A DNA stretch of 5,663 nucleotides from Dehalococcoidia bacterium (GTDB lineage Bacteria > Chloroflexota > Dehalococcoidia > SZUA-161), in assembly GCA_014859215.1 (NCBI GenBank), contig JACUUS010000145.1:1-5663 (forward strand). The letters are read 5' to 3'. Shown here in pieces: positions 1-5,660 of this stretch. The notes beneath the pieces are model-generated. The model saw only the letters and a program-made list of their open reading frames with translations. It had not been told where the DNA came from and did no database searches. How positions within the stretch are numbered: position 1 is the stretch's first letter; every line of letters begins with the position of its first letter. The translations under genes and the position numbers were made by a program.

Positions 1-272
1 TGCCAGAAGTCTGAATTCCCGCTGTGAGTCCGTTTCGGCCTTTTCCTTGAAGGGAGCCTGCGGGCACAAGAAAAGTCCTACCCATTTGTACACTGGTTCC
101 TTGGTCGTTTACCCCAGTAAACGCAGGGGCTACGACGTTGACCATGAGCTACCGCCCATGGCGACTGTGCATACAGAGACTATGCTTCGTTGTCCGAAGG
201 AAGGGAAGGAGAACGCCGGAAGAAGGCAGAAAAACCGAAAATCTACAGTTAAGGCCCCGGGGTTGAATTGCT
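1..272. other. Stretch with no recognisable gene
   Basis: One plus-strand frame is open from about base 2 to 298, but its translation resembles no family I know, has no Shine-Dalgarno sequence before its ATG at 47, and runs antisense into the end of the receiver gene. I translated the minus strand in all three frames looking for the LuxR-type helix-turn-helix that normally follows a NarL-family receiver and found none; all three frames are soon closed by stops. The only structure seen is a short perfect hairpin at 106-123. No convincing terminator for the leftward operon is visible: a CCCCGGGG palindrome at about 256-263 has no loop and no adjoining T-tract. Confidence 0.5.
106..123. repeat. 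Perfect 7-bp inverted repeat, 4-base loop
   Basis: CGTTTAC (106-112) and GTAAACG (117-123) are exact reverse complements around a CCCA loop. No run of T follows on either strand, so it is not a standard intrinsic terminator. It lies about 150 bases beyond the receiver stop codon and could be a small operator, a transcript-end structure or chance. Confidence 0.4.
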
Positions 273-671
273 TCACGGCCTGGAAATGGATGGCCTGACA
301 AACTGACCACCGGCCTCAACAGTCTTGATGGCTGAAACGAGTTCTTCACCTCCGGAGCCTTTGACAACATAACCCCTTGCCCCGGCCCTGGAAGACTCTT
401 CTACGTAGCTCCGGTTGTCCAGCATGGAGATGATTATTATCTTCGTACCGGGCGCCAGATCCCTTGCACGCCTGGTGAGCTCTATCCCATCTATCCCCGG
501 CATCATGATATCAACAAGGGCCACATCCGGCCTCGCCTCCTGTATCAGCTTCAGTCCCTCAAGGCCATCTGCTGCTTCGCCGGTGAACTCGAACCCGTCT
601 TCGTCGTCCAGGATCCTCCTTAGCCCCTGCCGCAGCATCTTATGATCGTCGATTATTACATATCTGATCAT
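273..671 (-). CDS. Receiver-only response regulator (NarL/FixJ-type receiver, no HTH)
   Basis: This 132-residue protein is a complete phosphoacceptor receiver domain and should be cytoplasmic. From the ATG at 671, the acidic pocket is D8-D9 in VIIDDHK, the phosphoacceptor is D54 in ALVDIMMPG, the switch Ser is S82 in IIISM, and the conserved Lys is K104 in GYVVKG. The protein stops after GGQFVRPSISRP, where the linker to the C-terminal LuxR-type helix-turn-helix normally starts; family members are usually about 200-220 residues. No HTH is encoded downstream in any frame. The start overlaps the kinase gene by 32 bases, which implies translational coupling and makes the upstream kinase its likely phosphodonor. 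A longer in-frame start at 737 exists but would add 22 residues inside the kinase G2-box region, with no homology. It is either a single-domain regulator acting through a partner protein or a gene that lost its 3' half. Confidence 0.88.
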   Translation of the reverse strand: MIRYVIIDDHKMLRQGLRRILDDEDGFEFTGEAADGLEGLKLIQEARPDVALVDIMMPGIDGIELTRRARDLAPGTKIIIISMLDNRSYVEESSRAGARGYVVKGSGGEELVSAIKTVEAGGQFVRPSISRP

Positions 672-2010
672 TTTCGGCCTTGCCACAGGGAAATGTCGCA
701 CTGATGCATGTCCCGGAGCCGGGGTTGGACTGGACACTCAGGTTGCCGCCCAGGCTTGAAGCTCGTTCTCTCATAGCCTGGAGTCCGGTCGTCTGACGCT
801 GGTTCTTAGTATCGAAACCCGTGCCATTATCCTCGATGCGGAGGACAATATTGCCGTCCTTGCTGCTGAGGTTGATCCTGACCTCGCTTGCGCTTGCGTG
901 CCTGATTACATTAGTCAAGGCTTCCTGAGTAATGCGATATAGAGCAAGGTTCATTTGAGGTGTAAGCGGGGGAATTCCCCCGTCGTTGAAGGCAGCGTTG
1001 ATACCGGATTTCTCCGAGAATTTACGCATTAGTTCTTCGAGTGCAGGTACAAGCCCTGCTTCCAGCATAGGTGGTCGGAGCGCCTGGGAGAGGTCCCTTA
1101 CTATGCGTATGGCCTCAATCGTGGTTGTTTTGGCCTCGTCAATCGCCTGGCCAACGCTGTCCGGCCTTTGCTTTCGAGCATGGTCGAGCTGTAAGACCAG
1201 ATAGCTGAGGACCTGCCCGATTTCGTCGTGAAGCTCACGTGAGATGTGAGTTCTTTCTTCCTCGTGAGCTTCAGTCACGCGCCTGGCGTAGTATCGCATT
1301 TGACGGTACGCTTGACTGAGCTCGGCCGTTCGCTCCTTAACTCGTATCTCGAGCTCATTCTTTGCGCGAGCGAGATCATCCGTCGCTTGCTTGCGCTGTA
1401 GCGCTACTGCAACCTGATGCACGAAGGTCTCTACTATACCCGGATCTTGTATATCACATCCGCTAGCCATCACAATGTTTATGCTTCCGTATAATGTCTC
1501 CTGCCAGAAGAACCCCATCGCATAGGCGCTGCCGAAATCGTAATCCTTCTCAATCTCTCGGGCAGTGGATTCGGGAATCAGGCCCCCGGCCAGATCATAT
1601 ATTCCCCGGGGGGCTTTCTGCAGGGCTCCGGAAGTCAACGCTGTTCTGGCGTCGCTGGATATGGGAACGGCCAGCCCCACCGGGTCTCGTCCCAGGATCC
1701 TGCTTACGACATCGACATCCATCTGAGTTGTCAGGATTGCCTGGACCCGGAACAGCCCCGTGTCTTCACTATAGGAGCTCACTATTACCAGGCGGGCTTC
1801 CTTTACCAGCCTCTTTGCGAGTTCCGCGATGAGCTGATAAATATCCTGAGAGGGTGAGAATTCTGCTAACACTGTAGCTGCTCTGGACAGGGTTGCCAGA
1901 TCATCCGCGTATTGCCTGTACCTCGACTCAGTCTTCTTGCGCCGACAGGTCGGGGCCTTTCCCCCTCTGGACAAGTTTCGTGTCTGCCTGCTATCCGATT
2001 CGGAGGTCAT
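640..2010 (-). CDS. GAF-domain sensor histidine kinase, HisKA_3/NarL type
   Basis: This autophosphorylating sensor kinase of 456 residues has no transmembrane segment or signal peptide and so is probably cytoplasmic. Numbered from the ATG at 2010: a basic N-terminus; a GAF-like sensor domain at roughly 40-205, ligand unknown; a coiled-coil linker at about 205-250 (LARAKNELEIRVKERTAEL); a HisKA_3 dimerisation domain with phosphoacceptor H261 in SRELHDEIGQVLS; and a HATPase_c domain with N box QEALTNVIRHA (N367), G1 box EDNGTGFD (394-398) and G2 box TTGLQAMRERA. All key catalytic residues are present, so it looks active. I chose ATG 2010 over ATG 2025 because GGAGAAAGG (2013-2021) sits at proper spacing before it, while the upstream ATG has no such site. 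Its last 32 bases overlap the receiver gene, its likely phosphotransfer partner. Confidence 0.93.
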   Translation of the reverse strand: MTSESDSRQTRNLSRGGKAPTCRRKKTESRYRQYADDLATLSRAATVLAEFSPSQDIYQLIAELAKRLVKEARLVIVSSYSEDTGLFRVQAILTTQMDVDVVSRILGRDPVGLAVPISSDARTALTSGALQKAPRGIYDLAGGLIPESTAREIEKDYDFGSAYAMGFFWQETLYGSINIVMASGCDIQDPGIVETFVHQVAVALQRKQATDDLARAKNELEIRVKERTAELSQAYRQMRYYARRVTEAHEEERTHISRELHDEIGQVLSYLVLQLDHARKQRPDSVGQAIDEAKTTTIEAIRIVRDLSQALRPPMLEAGLVPALEELMRKFSEKSGINAAFNDGGIPPLTPQMNLALYRITQEALTNVIRHASASEVRINLSSKDGNIVLRIEDNGTGFDTKNQRQTTGLQAMRERASSLGGNLSVQSNPGSGTCISATFPCGKAENDQICNNRRS

Positions 2011-2188
2011 AACCTTTCTCCACATGTTACAAGAACATCTTAATCAAAGTTGAGCGAATTTTACAAAGAATACGGGCGGGGGGGGCGCGCCGACGTTCAC
2101 AGTGATCCGCTGCGCTTTTCTGCGAAGTGCCGTTCGGAACTCCCCTGTTTGTGCGAACCCGGAGCGTTTTGGCCGGCACCCCAAAGGC

Positions 2189-2206
2189 ATGACCATAACT
2201 GGTCAT
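2189..2206. repeat. Inverted repeat ATGACC-N6-GGTCAT
   Basis: Two exact 6-base arms are separated by ATAACT. The size and dyad symmetry are those of a dimeric regulator's operator. It lies in the divergent spacer about 180 bases upstream of the kinase start. The core ACTGGTCA (2198-2205) recurs in the 11-bp inverted repeat at 3077-3104, so a shared regulator is conceivable but unproven. Confidence 0.4.
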
Positions 2207-2331
2207 TGTTTCCACTCCACCCCGCAATGCGCGTAGGGTTTGGCCGCGCAATTACGTAGTCCTACGGATAGTGTGCTTGTTGCGCAGGATCTCATAATAA
2301 CTCCGACTTGGGCGGCAGGCAGGACGAAATC

Positions 2332-2376
2332 AGCGTAGTGAGAGTAGCCAGAGTAGTCAGATTACTCAGACATGAC
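2332..2376 (+). repeat. Five degenerate tandem copies of a 9-base unit
   Basis: Nine-base units start at 2332, 2341, 2350, 2359 and 2368. The second and third differ at one base (AGAGTAGCC, AGAGTAGTC). The fourth reads AGATTACTC; the first and fifth are more diverged. Every unit starts with AG. It ends about 55 bases before the promoter of the winged-helix gene. No open frame or start signal goes with it, so it is probably not coding. It could be a decayed microsatellite or an array of protein-binding sites. Confidence 0.5.
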
Positions 2377-2430
2377 TGTGCTCTCTCAGGGAATGCTGAC
2401 AAGAAGATTGATTAGAGTGTGGAAAAGCTA

Positions 2431-2458
2431 TTGACTTTTTGACAATGAGTATTATTAT
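2431..2458 (+). promoter_or_regulatory. Sigma70-like promoter of the winged-helix gene
   Basis: A -35 box TTGACT (2431-2436) and a -10 box TATTAT (2453-2458, five of six consensus bases) are 16 bases apart. A second, perfect TTGACA lies at 2439-2444, with a weaker TATTAC 18 bases further on (2463-2468). Transcription from the first pair would begin near 2465, about 34 bases before the ATG, leaving room for the Shine-Dalgarno sequence. Confidence 0.6.
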
Positions 2459-2487
2459 CTCATATTACAGCAGGATAATCTTCAGCG

Positions 2488-2494
2488 AAGGAGG
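2488..2494 (+). promoter_or_regulatory. Strong ribosome binding site deciding the start at 2499
   Basis: AAGGAGG lies four bases before the ATG at 2499. It rules in that start over the in-frame TTG at 2439, which falls inside the promoter and would add 20 hydrophobic residues unrelated to the fold. Confidence 0.85.
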
Positions 2495-2498
2495 ACTC

Positions 2499-2930
2499 AT
2501 GGAGCACCGGGAAACTATCAGAAGCTTCATTAACGGAGCGATATCAGAGCAGAAGGCGCGGAAGGCGGAAATAGAGGCGAGCTTTCAGGAGCGCATTAAG
2601 GATCTGGGCGCTAATATTGCCGCACTTGAGAGGACTCTCGCCCTGTTTGATGCGTCAAACGGTGGCGGAGAACAGGGGAAGAAATTTTCCGTAGCACCTG
2701 AAGCTATTCGAGCCAACGCGAAAACTCACAGGGAAGCATTGAGGTTTATAGGAGAGCATACAGGCGGCACTATCCACTACACAGAAGCCCGGGATCTTCT
2801 CATCGCATCGGGACTGACCAAGGGGCAGACAAGCAATGTCGCTTCACAGGTCTACAGGCTCTTGAGCAAGAGTCCTGAGTGGGAGAAAGTCTCGGAAGGC
2901 CGCTTTCGACTGGTAAAGAGCAGGGTTTGA
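2499..2930 (+). CDS. Coiled-coil plus winged-helix-like protein, 143 residues
   Basis: I do not recognise a named family. Residues about 14-52 form a charged, heptad-like helix (EQKARKAEIEASFQERI) that should dimerise. A Gly-rich, flexible linker follows (about 53-75). Residues about 76-140 look like a winged helix: helix REALRFIGEHTGG, a short strand TIHYTEA, helices ARDLLIASGL and TSNVASQVYRLLSKS, and a wing WEKVSEGRFRLV. This layout recalls the HARE-HTH and similar winged-helix domains found in restriction-linked and transcription-related proteins, but the match is by eye only. It could be a DNA-binding regulator, perhaps of the divergent kinase operon, or a small accessory DNA-binding protein. 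It has its own promoter and a strong Shine-Dalgarno sequence, and no same-strand neighbour. No signal peptide or membrane segment. Confidence 0.8.
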   Translation: MEHRETIRSFINGAISEQKARKAEIEASFQERIKDLGANIAALERTLALFDASNGGGEQGKKFSVAPEAIRANAKTHREALRFIGEHTGGTIHYTEARDLLIASGLTKGQTSNVASQVYRLLSKSPEWEKVSEGRFRLVKSRV

Positions 2931-2938
2931 ATCACCTG

Positions 2939-2951
2939 GCCGGATGCCGGC
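2939..2951 (+). terminator. Weak hairpin after the winged-helix gene
   Basis: GCCGG and CCGGC pair around an ATG loop, eight bases after the stop codon; a G-U pair can add one step. The sequence after it, TCGTTTGATT, is only weakly T-rich, so termination would be inefficient or depend on other factors. Confidence 0.3.
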
Positions 2952-3076
2952 TCGTTTGATTGGATGAACCCGCTCATTACTGGGGAATAAGCTCCGGGAA
3001 TCAGGCTATGCGTTCCGATTCAGTAGCCGTAATTGCGCTTCCCAGGGGGAATAATCGTCCCATGCCTGTTGAGTTG

Positions 3077-3104
3077 ACTGGTCAATCTTCTGCGATTGAC
3101 CAGT
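3077..3104. repeat. Perfect 11-bp inverted repeat with 6-base loop
   Basis: ACTGGTCAATC (3077-3087) and GATTGACCAGT (3094-3104) are exact reverse complements around TTCTGC. No T-tract follows on either strand, so it is not a standard terminator. It sits between the 3' ends of the winged-helix gene and the kinase relic, where a bidirectional transcript-end structure is plausible. It may otherwise be an operator or a remnant of a mobile-element end. The arm core ACTGGTCA also occurs at 2198-2205. Confidence 0.7.
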
Positions 3105-3152
3105 ATAAGGGCCAGGCACATTCGGGGAAGAGCCAGACCTCAATCAATGACA

Positions 3153-3430
3153 TTATTGGCTTGGTGCGGGCAGAAGGAGATCAACGGCGATATGCGTTCG
3201 CCATCCTGGATTCAATTCGATTATGAGCTCGCTGCCCGGTGCAAGGGCGCGCCCCCTATGCTCGTTAGCCACGGATCTCTGTACAGCGGATGAGTCAGAA
3301 CCGGAGCCGTTGTCCGTTACCTCCAGGCAGAGACTGCGCGGTTCGCGTAATGAGCGATTTTCATTTCGCTTGCTCTGGCGTGGCGGGCGACGCTCGTAAG
3401 CGCTTCCTGGGCTATTCGGAAACCAGTGCG
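3153..3430 (-). pseudogene. 3' remnant of a second histidine kinase (HATPase_c), frameshifted
   Basis: On the minus strand, 3430-3341 reads FRIAQEALTSVARHARASE, a near-textbook HATPase_c N box (compare YRITQEALTNVIRHASASE in the intact kinase). The frame then shifts near 3340, and the next frame gives LCLEVTDNGSGSD (G1 box), a garbled G2 region with GRALAPGSELIIE where kinases have RERALALGGEL, and NPGWRTHIAVDLLLPAPSQ before a TGA at 3153. N box and G1 box are thus in different frames, and a further slip seems likely just before FRIAQ. The sensor and phosphoacceptor-His parts are absent: the nitrilase gene ends at 3467, only about 40 bases away. Its sequence differs from the intact kinase in the window, so it is the relic of another kinase, not a recent copy of that one. 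Family match is by eye, but the order and spacing of the boxes are right. Confidence 0.8.
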
Positions 3431-3466
3431 GCGTTTTTCGGCCCCTGGTAGCGTCTATCAGTGTGG

Positions 3467-4558
3467 TCATTCGATATAGTCTTCGGCCGGGATGTGAGAG
3501 GTCCTTGAACAGTGCCGGGCCCATTCCGCAGCGCTATGCAGCGATACGTGTCTGGGTTTCAGGTCTTTTATCTCCCGATAGACCTCGTCAAAGTCCAGGC
3601 TGTAGTCGAAATCCTCTTTCGCCTGGTGCCTCATGTGGCCGCGGATTTCGACATTTCGGAGAATGAGGAGTTCTTCCCGGTCATGAGATGCCTGAACGAG
3701 GGGGATGCCCGAAGGGCTCCAGATGCCGCTTTGCCCGCAGAACAGGCCTCCTGTTTTCTCGAAGGCGCCCACGCAGTTGGCCCCAATGCTCCATATCTGG
3801 TTGTGAGCGGCCAGTGCTGAGTGCATGAGGTTCCAGATAAACTGGTAGTAGTTGTCAAGCTTTAGATTAAGCAGGGGATACTCCCGGTATGCCTCTGTCC
3901 GCCAGGCTGCCGCGGTGATGATTAGATCAACCTCGTCATTGAAAGCGTACCTCTTGCCCAGCCCCACGAAACACATGTCGTAACAAATCATTACTCCTAT
4001 CCTGCCCCATCGCGTATCGAGCACCAGTCTCTGGTCACTGCCCCTTTTGAAATACAGCTTTTCTAGAGGGGTGAGGAATATCTTGTCATAGAAGACCGTA
4101 TTATAGTCCGCTGTTGCAGTCATAATAAACACGGTATCGTGAAGGCTCCCTCTTCTATTATCCCTGACATTGCCGAAGAAGACTGCTTTGAGTCCTCTGC
4201 AGCTATCTACCAGTCCTGCCTTGATGCGGTCCAGCACTCTCTTGACTTGAGTCCGGCGGTTATCGCTCGCCTTGAGGTGCTCCAGCACCTCTCCGCGGTC
4301 GTCGTTGTCCCATACATAACCGGAAACAGCGAGTTCGGGCAGGATAAGGATATCGACTTGCTTCTCGTGGGCGGCCTGGGCGATCTCCTCCATACGGGAC
4401 AGATTATGTTCGATATCGAACTTCGGATTGATATTGGCTGTCATGAACGACGGACATGCTTCGTTTGTGGAAAACGCGACGTCTGCAATCCTGAAGCCTC
4501 GGCTCTTACCTGAGTTAATGCCTGTTCCGGGTCCTTCTGCGGTTGGTCCGGTATTCAC
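3467..4558 (-). CDS. Nitrilase-superfamily carbon-nitrogen hydrolase
   Basis: It hydrolyses a non-peptide C-N bond (amide, nitrile or carbamoyl substrate; which one cannot be told) and is probably cytoplasmic. Numbered from the GTG at 4558 (363 residues), the Glu-Lys-Cys triad is intact: E75 in LILPELAVSGY, K159 in FYDKIFLTP and C192 in GVMICYDMCF. Later family signatures are DLIITAAAW and GQSGIWSPSGIPL. The C-terminal tail of about 50 residues beyond the core is charged and may aid oligomerisation. Start choice is uncertain: GTG 4558 has AGGGGG five bases before it, whereas the in-frame ATG at 4615 has no Shine-Dalgarno sequence and directly abuts TAAAAT, a possible -10 box; starting there would give 382 residues. 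The core fold begins around FRIADVAF or MTANINPK. It is divergent from the glutamate-synthase-like gene, and no co-directional partner is seen. Confidence 0.88.
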   Translation of the reverse strand: MNTGPTAEGPGTGINSGKSRGFRIADVAFSTNEACPSFMTANINPKFDIEHNLSRMEEIAQAAHEKQVDILILPELAVSGYVWDNDDRGEVLEHLKASDNRRTQVKRVLDRIKAGLVDSCRGLKAVFFGNVRDNRRGSLHDTVFIMTATADYNTVFYDKIFLTPLEKLYFKRGSDQRLVLDTRWGRIGVMICYDMCFVGLGKRYAFNDEVDLIITAAAWRTEAYREYPLLNLKLDNYYQFIWNLMHSALAAHNQIWSIGANCVGAFEKTGGLFCGQSGIWSPSGIPLVQASHDREELLILRNVEIRGHMRHQAKEDFDYSLDFDEVYREIKDLKPRHVSLHSAAEWARHCSRTSHIPAEDYIE

Positions 4559-4749
4559 ATGTGCCCCCTGAGTGTACTTGGGCCGCGGTGCCACCCGATA
4601 AGGGATGGTTCTCATATTTTACACTATGCAGGGTAGGTCGGAGCCGATCATATGCGGCAGGTATGCCTGATGGTGATTCGGGCGCCATGCCGGCAGGCAG
4701 ATAGGCACCTGCTCACGAGCGAGCGGGAAGTGAAAAGAGCAAAGGGGTA

Positions 4750-4779
4750 TTGACAGAGGGGACCCGAGTGTTGTTCAAT
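4750..4779 (+). promoter_or_regulatory. Candidate promoter for the glutamate-synthase-like gene
   Basis: A perfect -35 box TTGACA (4750-4755) is followed after 18 bases by TTCAAT (4774-4779, four of six -10 consensus bases). Transcription would start near 4786, exactly where the 20-base palindrome begins, and leave a leader of about 200 bases. The spacing is acceptable but the -10 is weak, which fits an activated or regulated promoter or a chance match. Confidence 0.4.
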
Positions 4780-4785
4780 AAGGAG

Positions 4786-4805
4786 GACGGCAACCGGTTG
4801 CCGTC
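4786..4805. repeat. Perfect 20-base palindrome
   Basis: GACGGCAACCGGTTGCCGTC equals its own reverse complement over all 20 bases. As DNA it is an ideal site for a symmetric dimeric regulator. As RNA it can fold into an 8-bp stem with a CCGG loop. It lies just downstream of the candidate promoter at 4750-4779, where a bound repressor would block transcription. Confidence 0.75.
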
Positions 4806-4806
4806 T

Positions 4807-4922
4807 GCCGGTTTTGGCGTAGGTCTTTTCTGGCCTGCGCAGTACGCTGGCAGGCCCGAGAGCCGGCTGTGGTTGGGTCAAGGCCGGAGGGTGCAGGCAG
4901 GCCCGCGCTTGATGTTGAAGCG
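4807..4922 (+). promoter_or_regulatory. Possible structured 5' leader of the glutamate-synthase-like gene
   Basis: Nested and serial stems can be drawn: GCCGG (4807-4811) with CCGGC (4863-4867), enclosing a perfect 7-bp hairpin GGCCTGC (4832-4838) / GCAGGCC (4850-4856), then CGCTT (4906-4910) / AAGCG (4918-4922). The 10-mer GGCAGGCCCG occurs twice (4849-4858, 4896-4905), so the second copy could compete for pairing with 4832-4838. I could not match it to a known riboswitch; the conserved bases of the glutamine riboswitch are not seen. GC-rich sequence forms such stems readily by chance, so this is tentative. Confidence 0.3.
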
Positions 4923-4988
4923 AGCAGGTTTAGTGTGCAGCCTTATCCCGTACTGAGCAGCGAATTACATAAATCATAGGAGCGAGGA

Positions 4989-5660
4989 ATGAACTTACAG
5001 AGACCAAATGCCAATGATGCTACCAGGACGGCCAACCGTTCGAGAAGCGTAGTGCCAATGAGCGGCCTTTGCAGTCGCTGCGTTGACGGATGCACTGGCA
5101 ATTGCGAGGTTTTCAAAGCATCTTTCCGCAGCCGCGAGCTCATATACCCCGGACCTTTTGGTGAAATCACCGCGGGTGGAGACAAGGACTATCCTGTTGA
5201 TTACTCGCACCTCAATATACAGGGATATGCACTTGGTGCGAGAGGTTTGCCGGAAGGCGTGATTGGGAATTCCGATACGGCTGTCTTTCCGTCGGTAAAT
5301 ACGGAAACCGAATACGGGTCCGAGTTGAAAGTTAAGATGAAGGTGCCGGTTTTCACCGGTGCACTGGGGTCCACCGAAATCGCGCGCAAGAATTGGGAGC
5401 ACTTTGGCGTTGGCGCGGCTTTGAGTGGAATAACCCTCGTGTGCGGCGAAAACGTGTGCGGCATTGACCCGCGACTTGAGCTCGATAGTGAGGGGAGGAT
5501 TGTCTCGGCACCCGAGATGGACCGGCGTATCGAGATATACCGGCGCTATTATAGCGGGTATGGCGAGATGCTGGTCCAGATGAATGTTGAGGATACGCGG
5601 CTGGGAGTTGCTGAGTACGTAAATCGTAAGCATGGGCTTGAAACGATCGAGCTGAAATGA
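4989..5660 (+). CDS. FMN-binding glutamate-synthase-family protein, truncated by TGA
   Basis: The 223 residues match the N-terminal half of the archaeal/GltB2-like FMN-dependent glutamate synthase domain (the group that includes N-methylglutamate synthase large subunits). Key parts are a Cys cluster C28, C31, C35, C39 (CSRCVDGCTGNC), probably for an Fe-S cluster; ITAGGDKDYPVDYSHLNI (60-77); VPVFTGALGSTEIARKNWE (119-137); LVCGENVCGIDP (150-161); and NVEDTRLGVAEY (199-210). Family members are usually over 400 residues and continue after IELK with a conserved Trp-Gly stretch holding the rest of the FMN barrel and the Fe-S cysteines. Here a TGA follows IELK at once, three bases before the window ends, so the product lacks the catalytic half. 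AGGAG lies six bases before the ATG at 4989, confirming the start. It may be a pseudogene, carry a sequencing error, or be recoded; downstream sequence decides. Confidence 0.85.
   Translation: MNLQRPNANDATRTANRSRSVVPMSGLCSRCVDGCTGNCEVFKASFRSRELIYPGPFGEITAGGDKDYPVDYSHLNIQGYALGARGLPEGVIGNSDTAVFPSVNTETEYGSELKVKMKVPVFTGALGSTEIARKNWEHFGVGAALSGITLVCGENVCGIDPRLELDSEGRIVSAPEMDRRIEIYRRYYSGYGEMLVQMNVEDTRLGVAEYVNRKHGLETIELK

Larger units (their letters stand above)
2011..2430. other. Divergent intergenic spacer between kinase and winged-helix gene
   Basis: No coding signal: short frames here have no Shine-Dalgarno sequence and no family resemblance. It must contain the leftward promoter for the kinase operon; a TAAAAT on the minus strand near 2058-2063 could be its -10 box, but I see no matching -35. 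Other items are a run of eight G at 2078-2085 beside GGCGCGCC, an inverted repeat CGTAG-TC-CTACG at 2255-2266, an ATGACC/GGTCAT inverted repeat at 2189-2206 and a 9-base tandem repeat at 2332-2376. The last two are listed separately. Confidence 0.6.
4616..4988. other. Divergent intergenic spacer, nitrilase versus glutamate-synthase-like gene
   Basis: No believable gene lies here; open frames lack start signals and family resemblance, and no tRNA landmarks are seen. The left part (4616-4745) carries a possible leftward -10 box TAAAAT (4621-4616) without a clear -35. The right part holds a TTGACA promoter candidate, a perfect 20-base palindrome and several GC-rich hairpins, listed separately. 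Confidence 0.55.

Noticed and set aside
2..298. Open plus-strand frame at the left edge (ATG at 47)
   Set aside because: No ribosome binding site, no recognisable family, and it runs antisense into the end of the receiver gene.
2078..2090. Run of eight G beside GGCGCGCC as a possible G-quadruplex or phase-variable tract
   Set aside because: Only two G-tracts are adjacent, too few for a standard quadruplex, and the run is not inside a gene; it may simply be an error-prone homopolymer.
2960..3226. Plus-strand 88-residue open frame
   Set aside because: No Shine-Dalgarno sequence, includes the 11-bp inverted repeat, and overlaps the kinase relic in antisense.
4750..4956. Plus-strand open frame with AAGGAGG inside the spacer
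   Set aside because: It begins with a TTG inside the candidate promoter, and AAGGAGG has no start codon at the right distance. The translation has no family resemblance.
4995..5633. Long minus-strand open frame (212 residues)
   Set aside because: It is a shadow of the glutamate-synthase-like gene, whose plus-strand frame has unmistakable family motifs and a good ribosome binding site.
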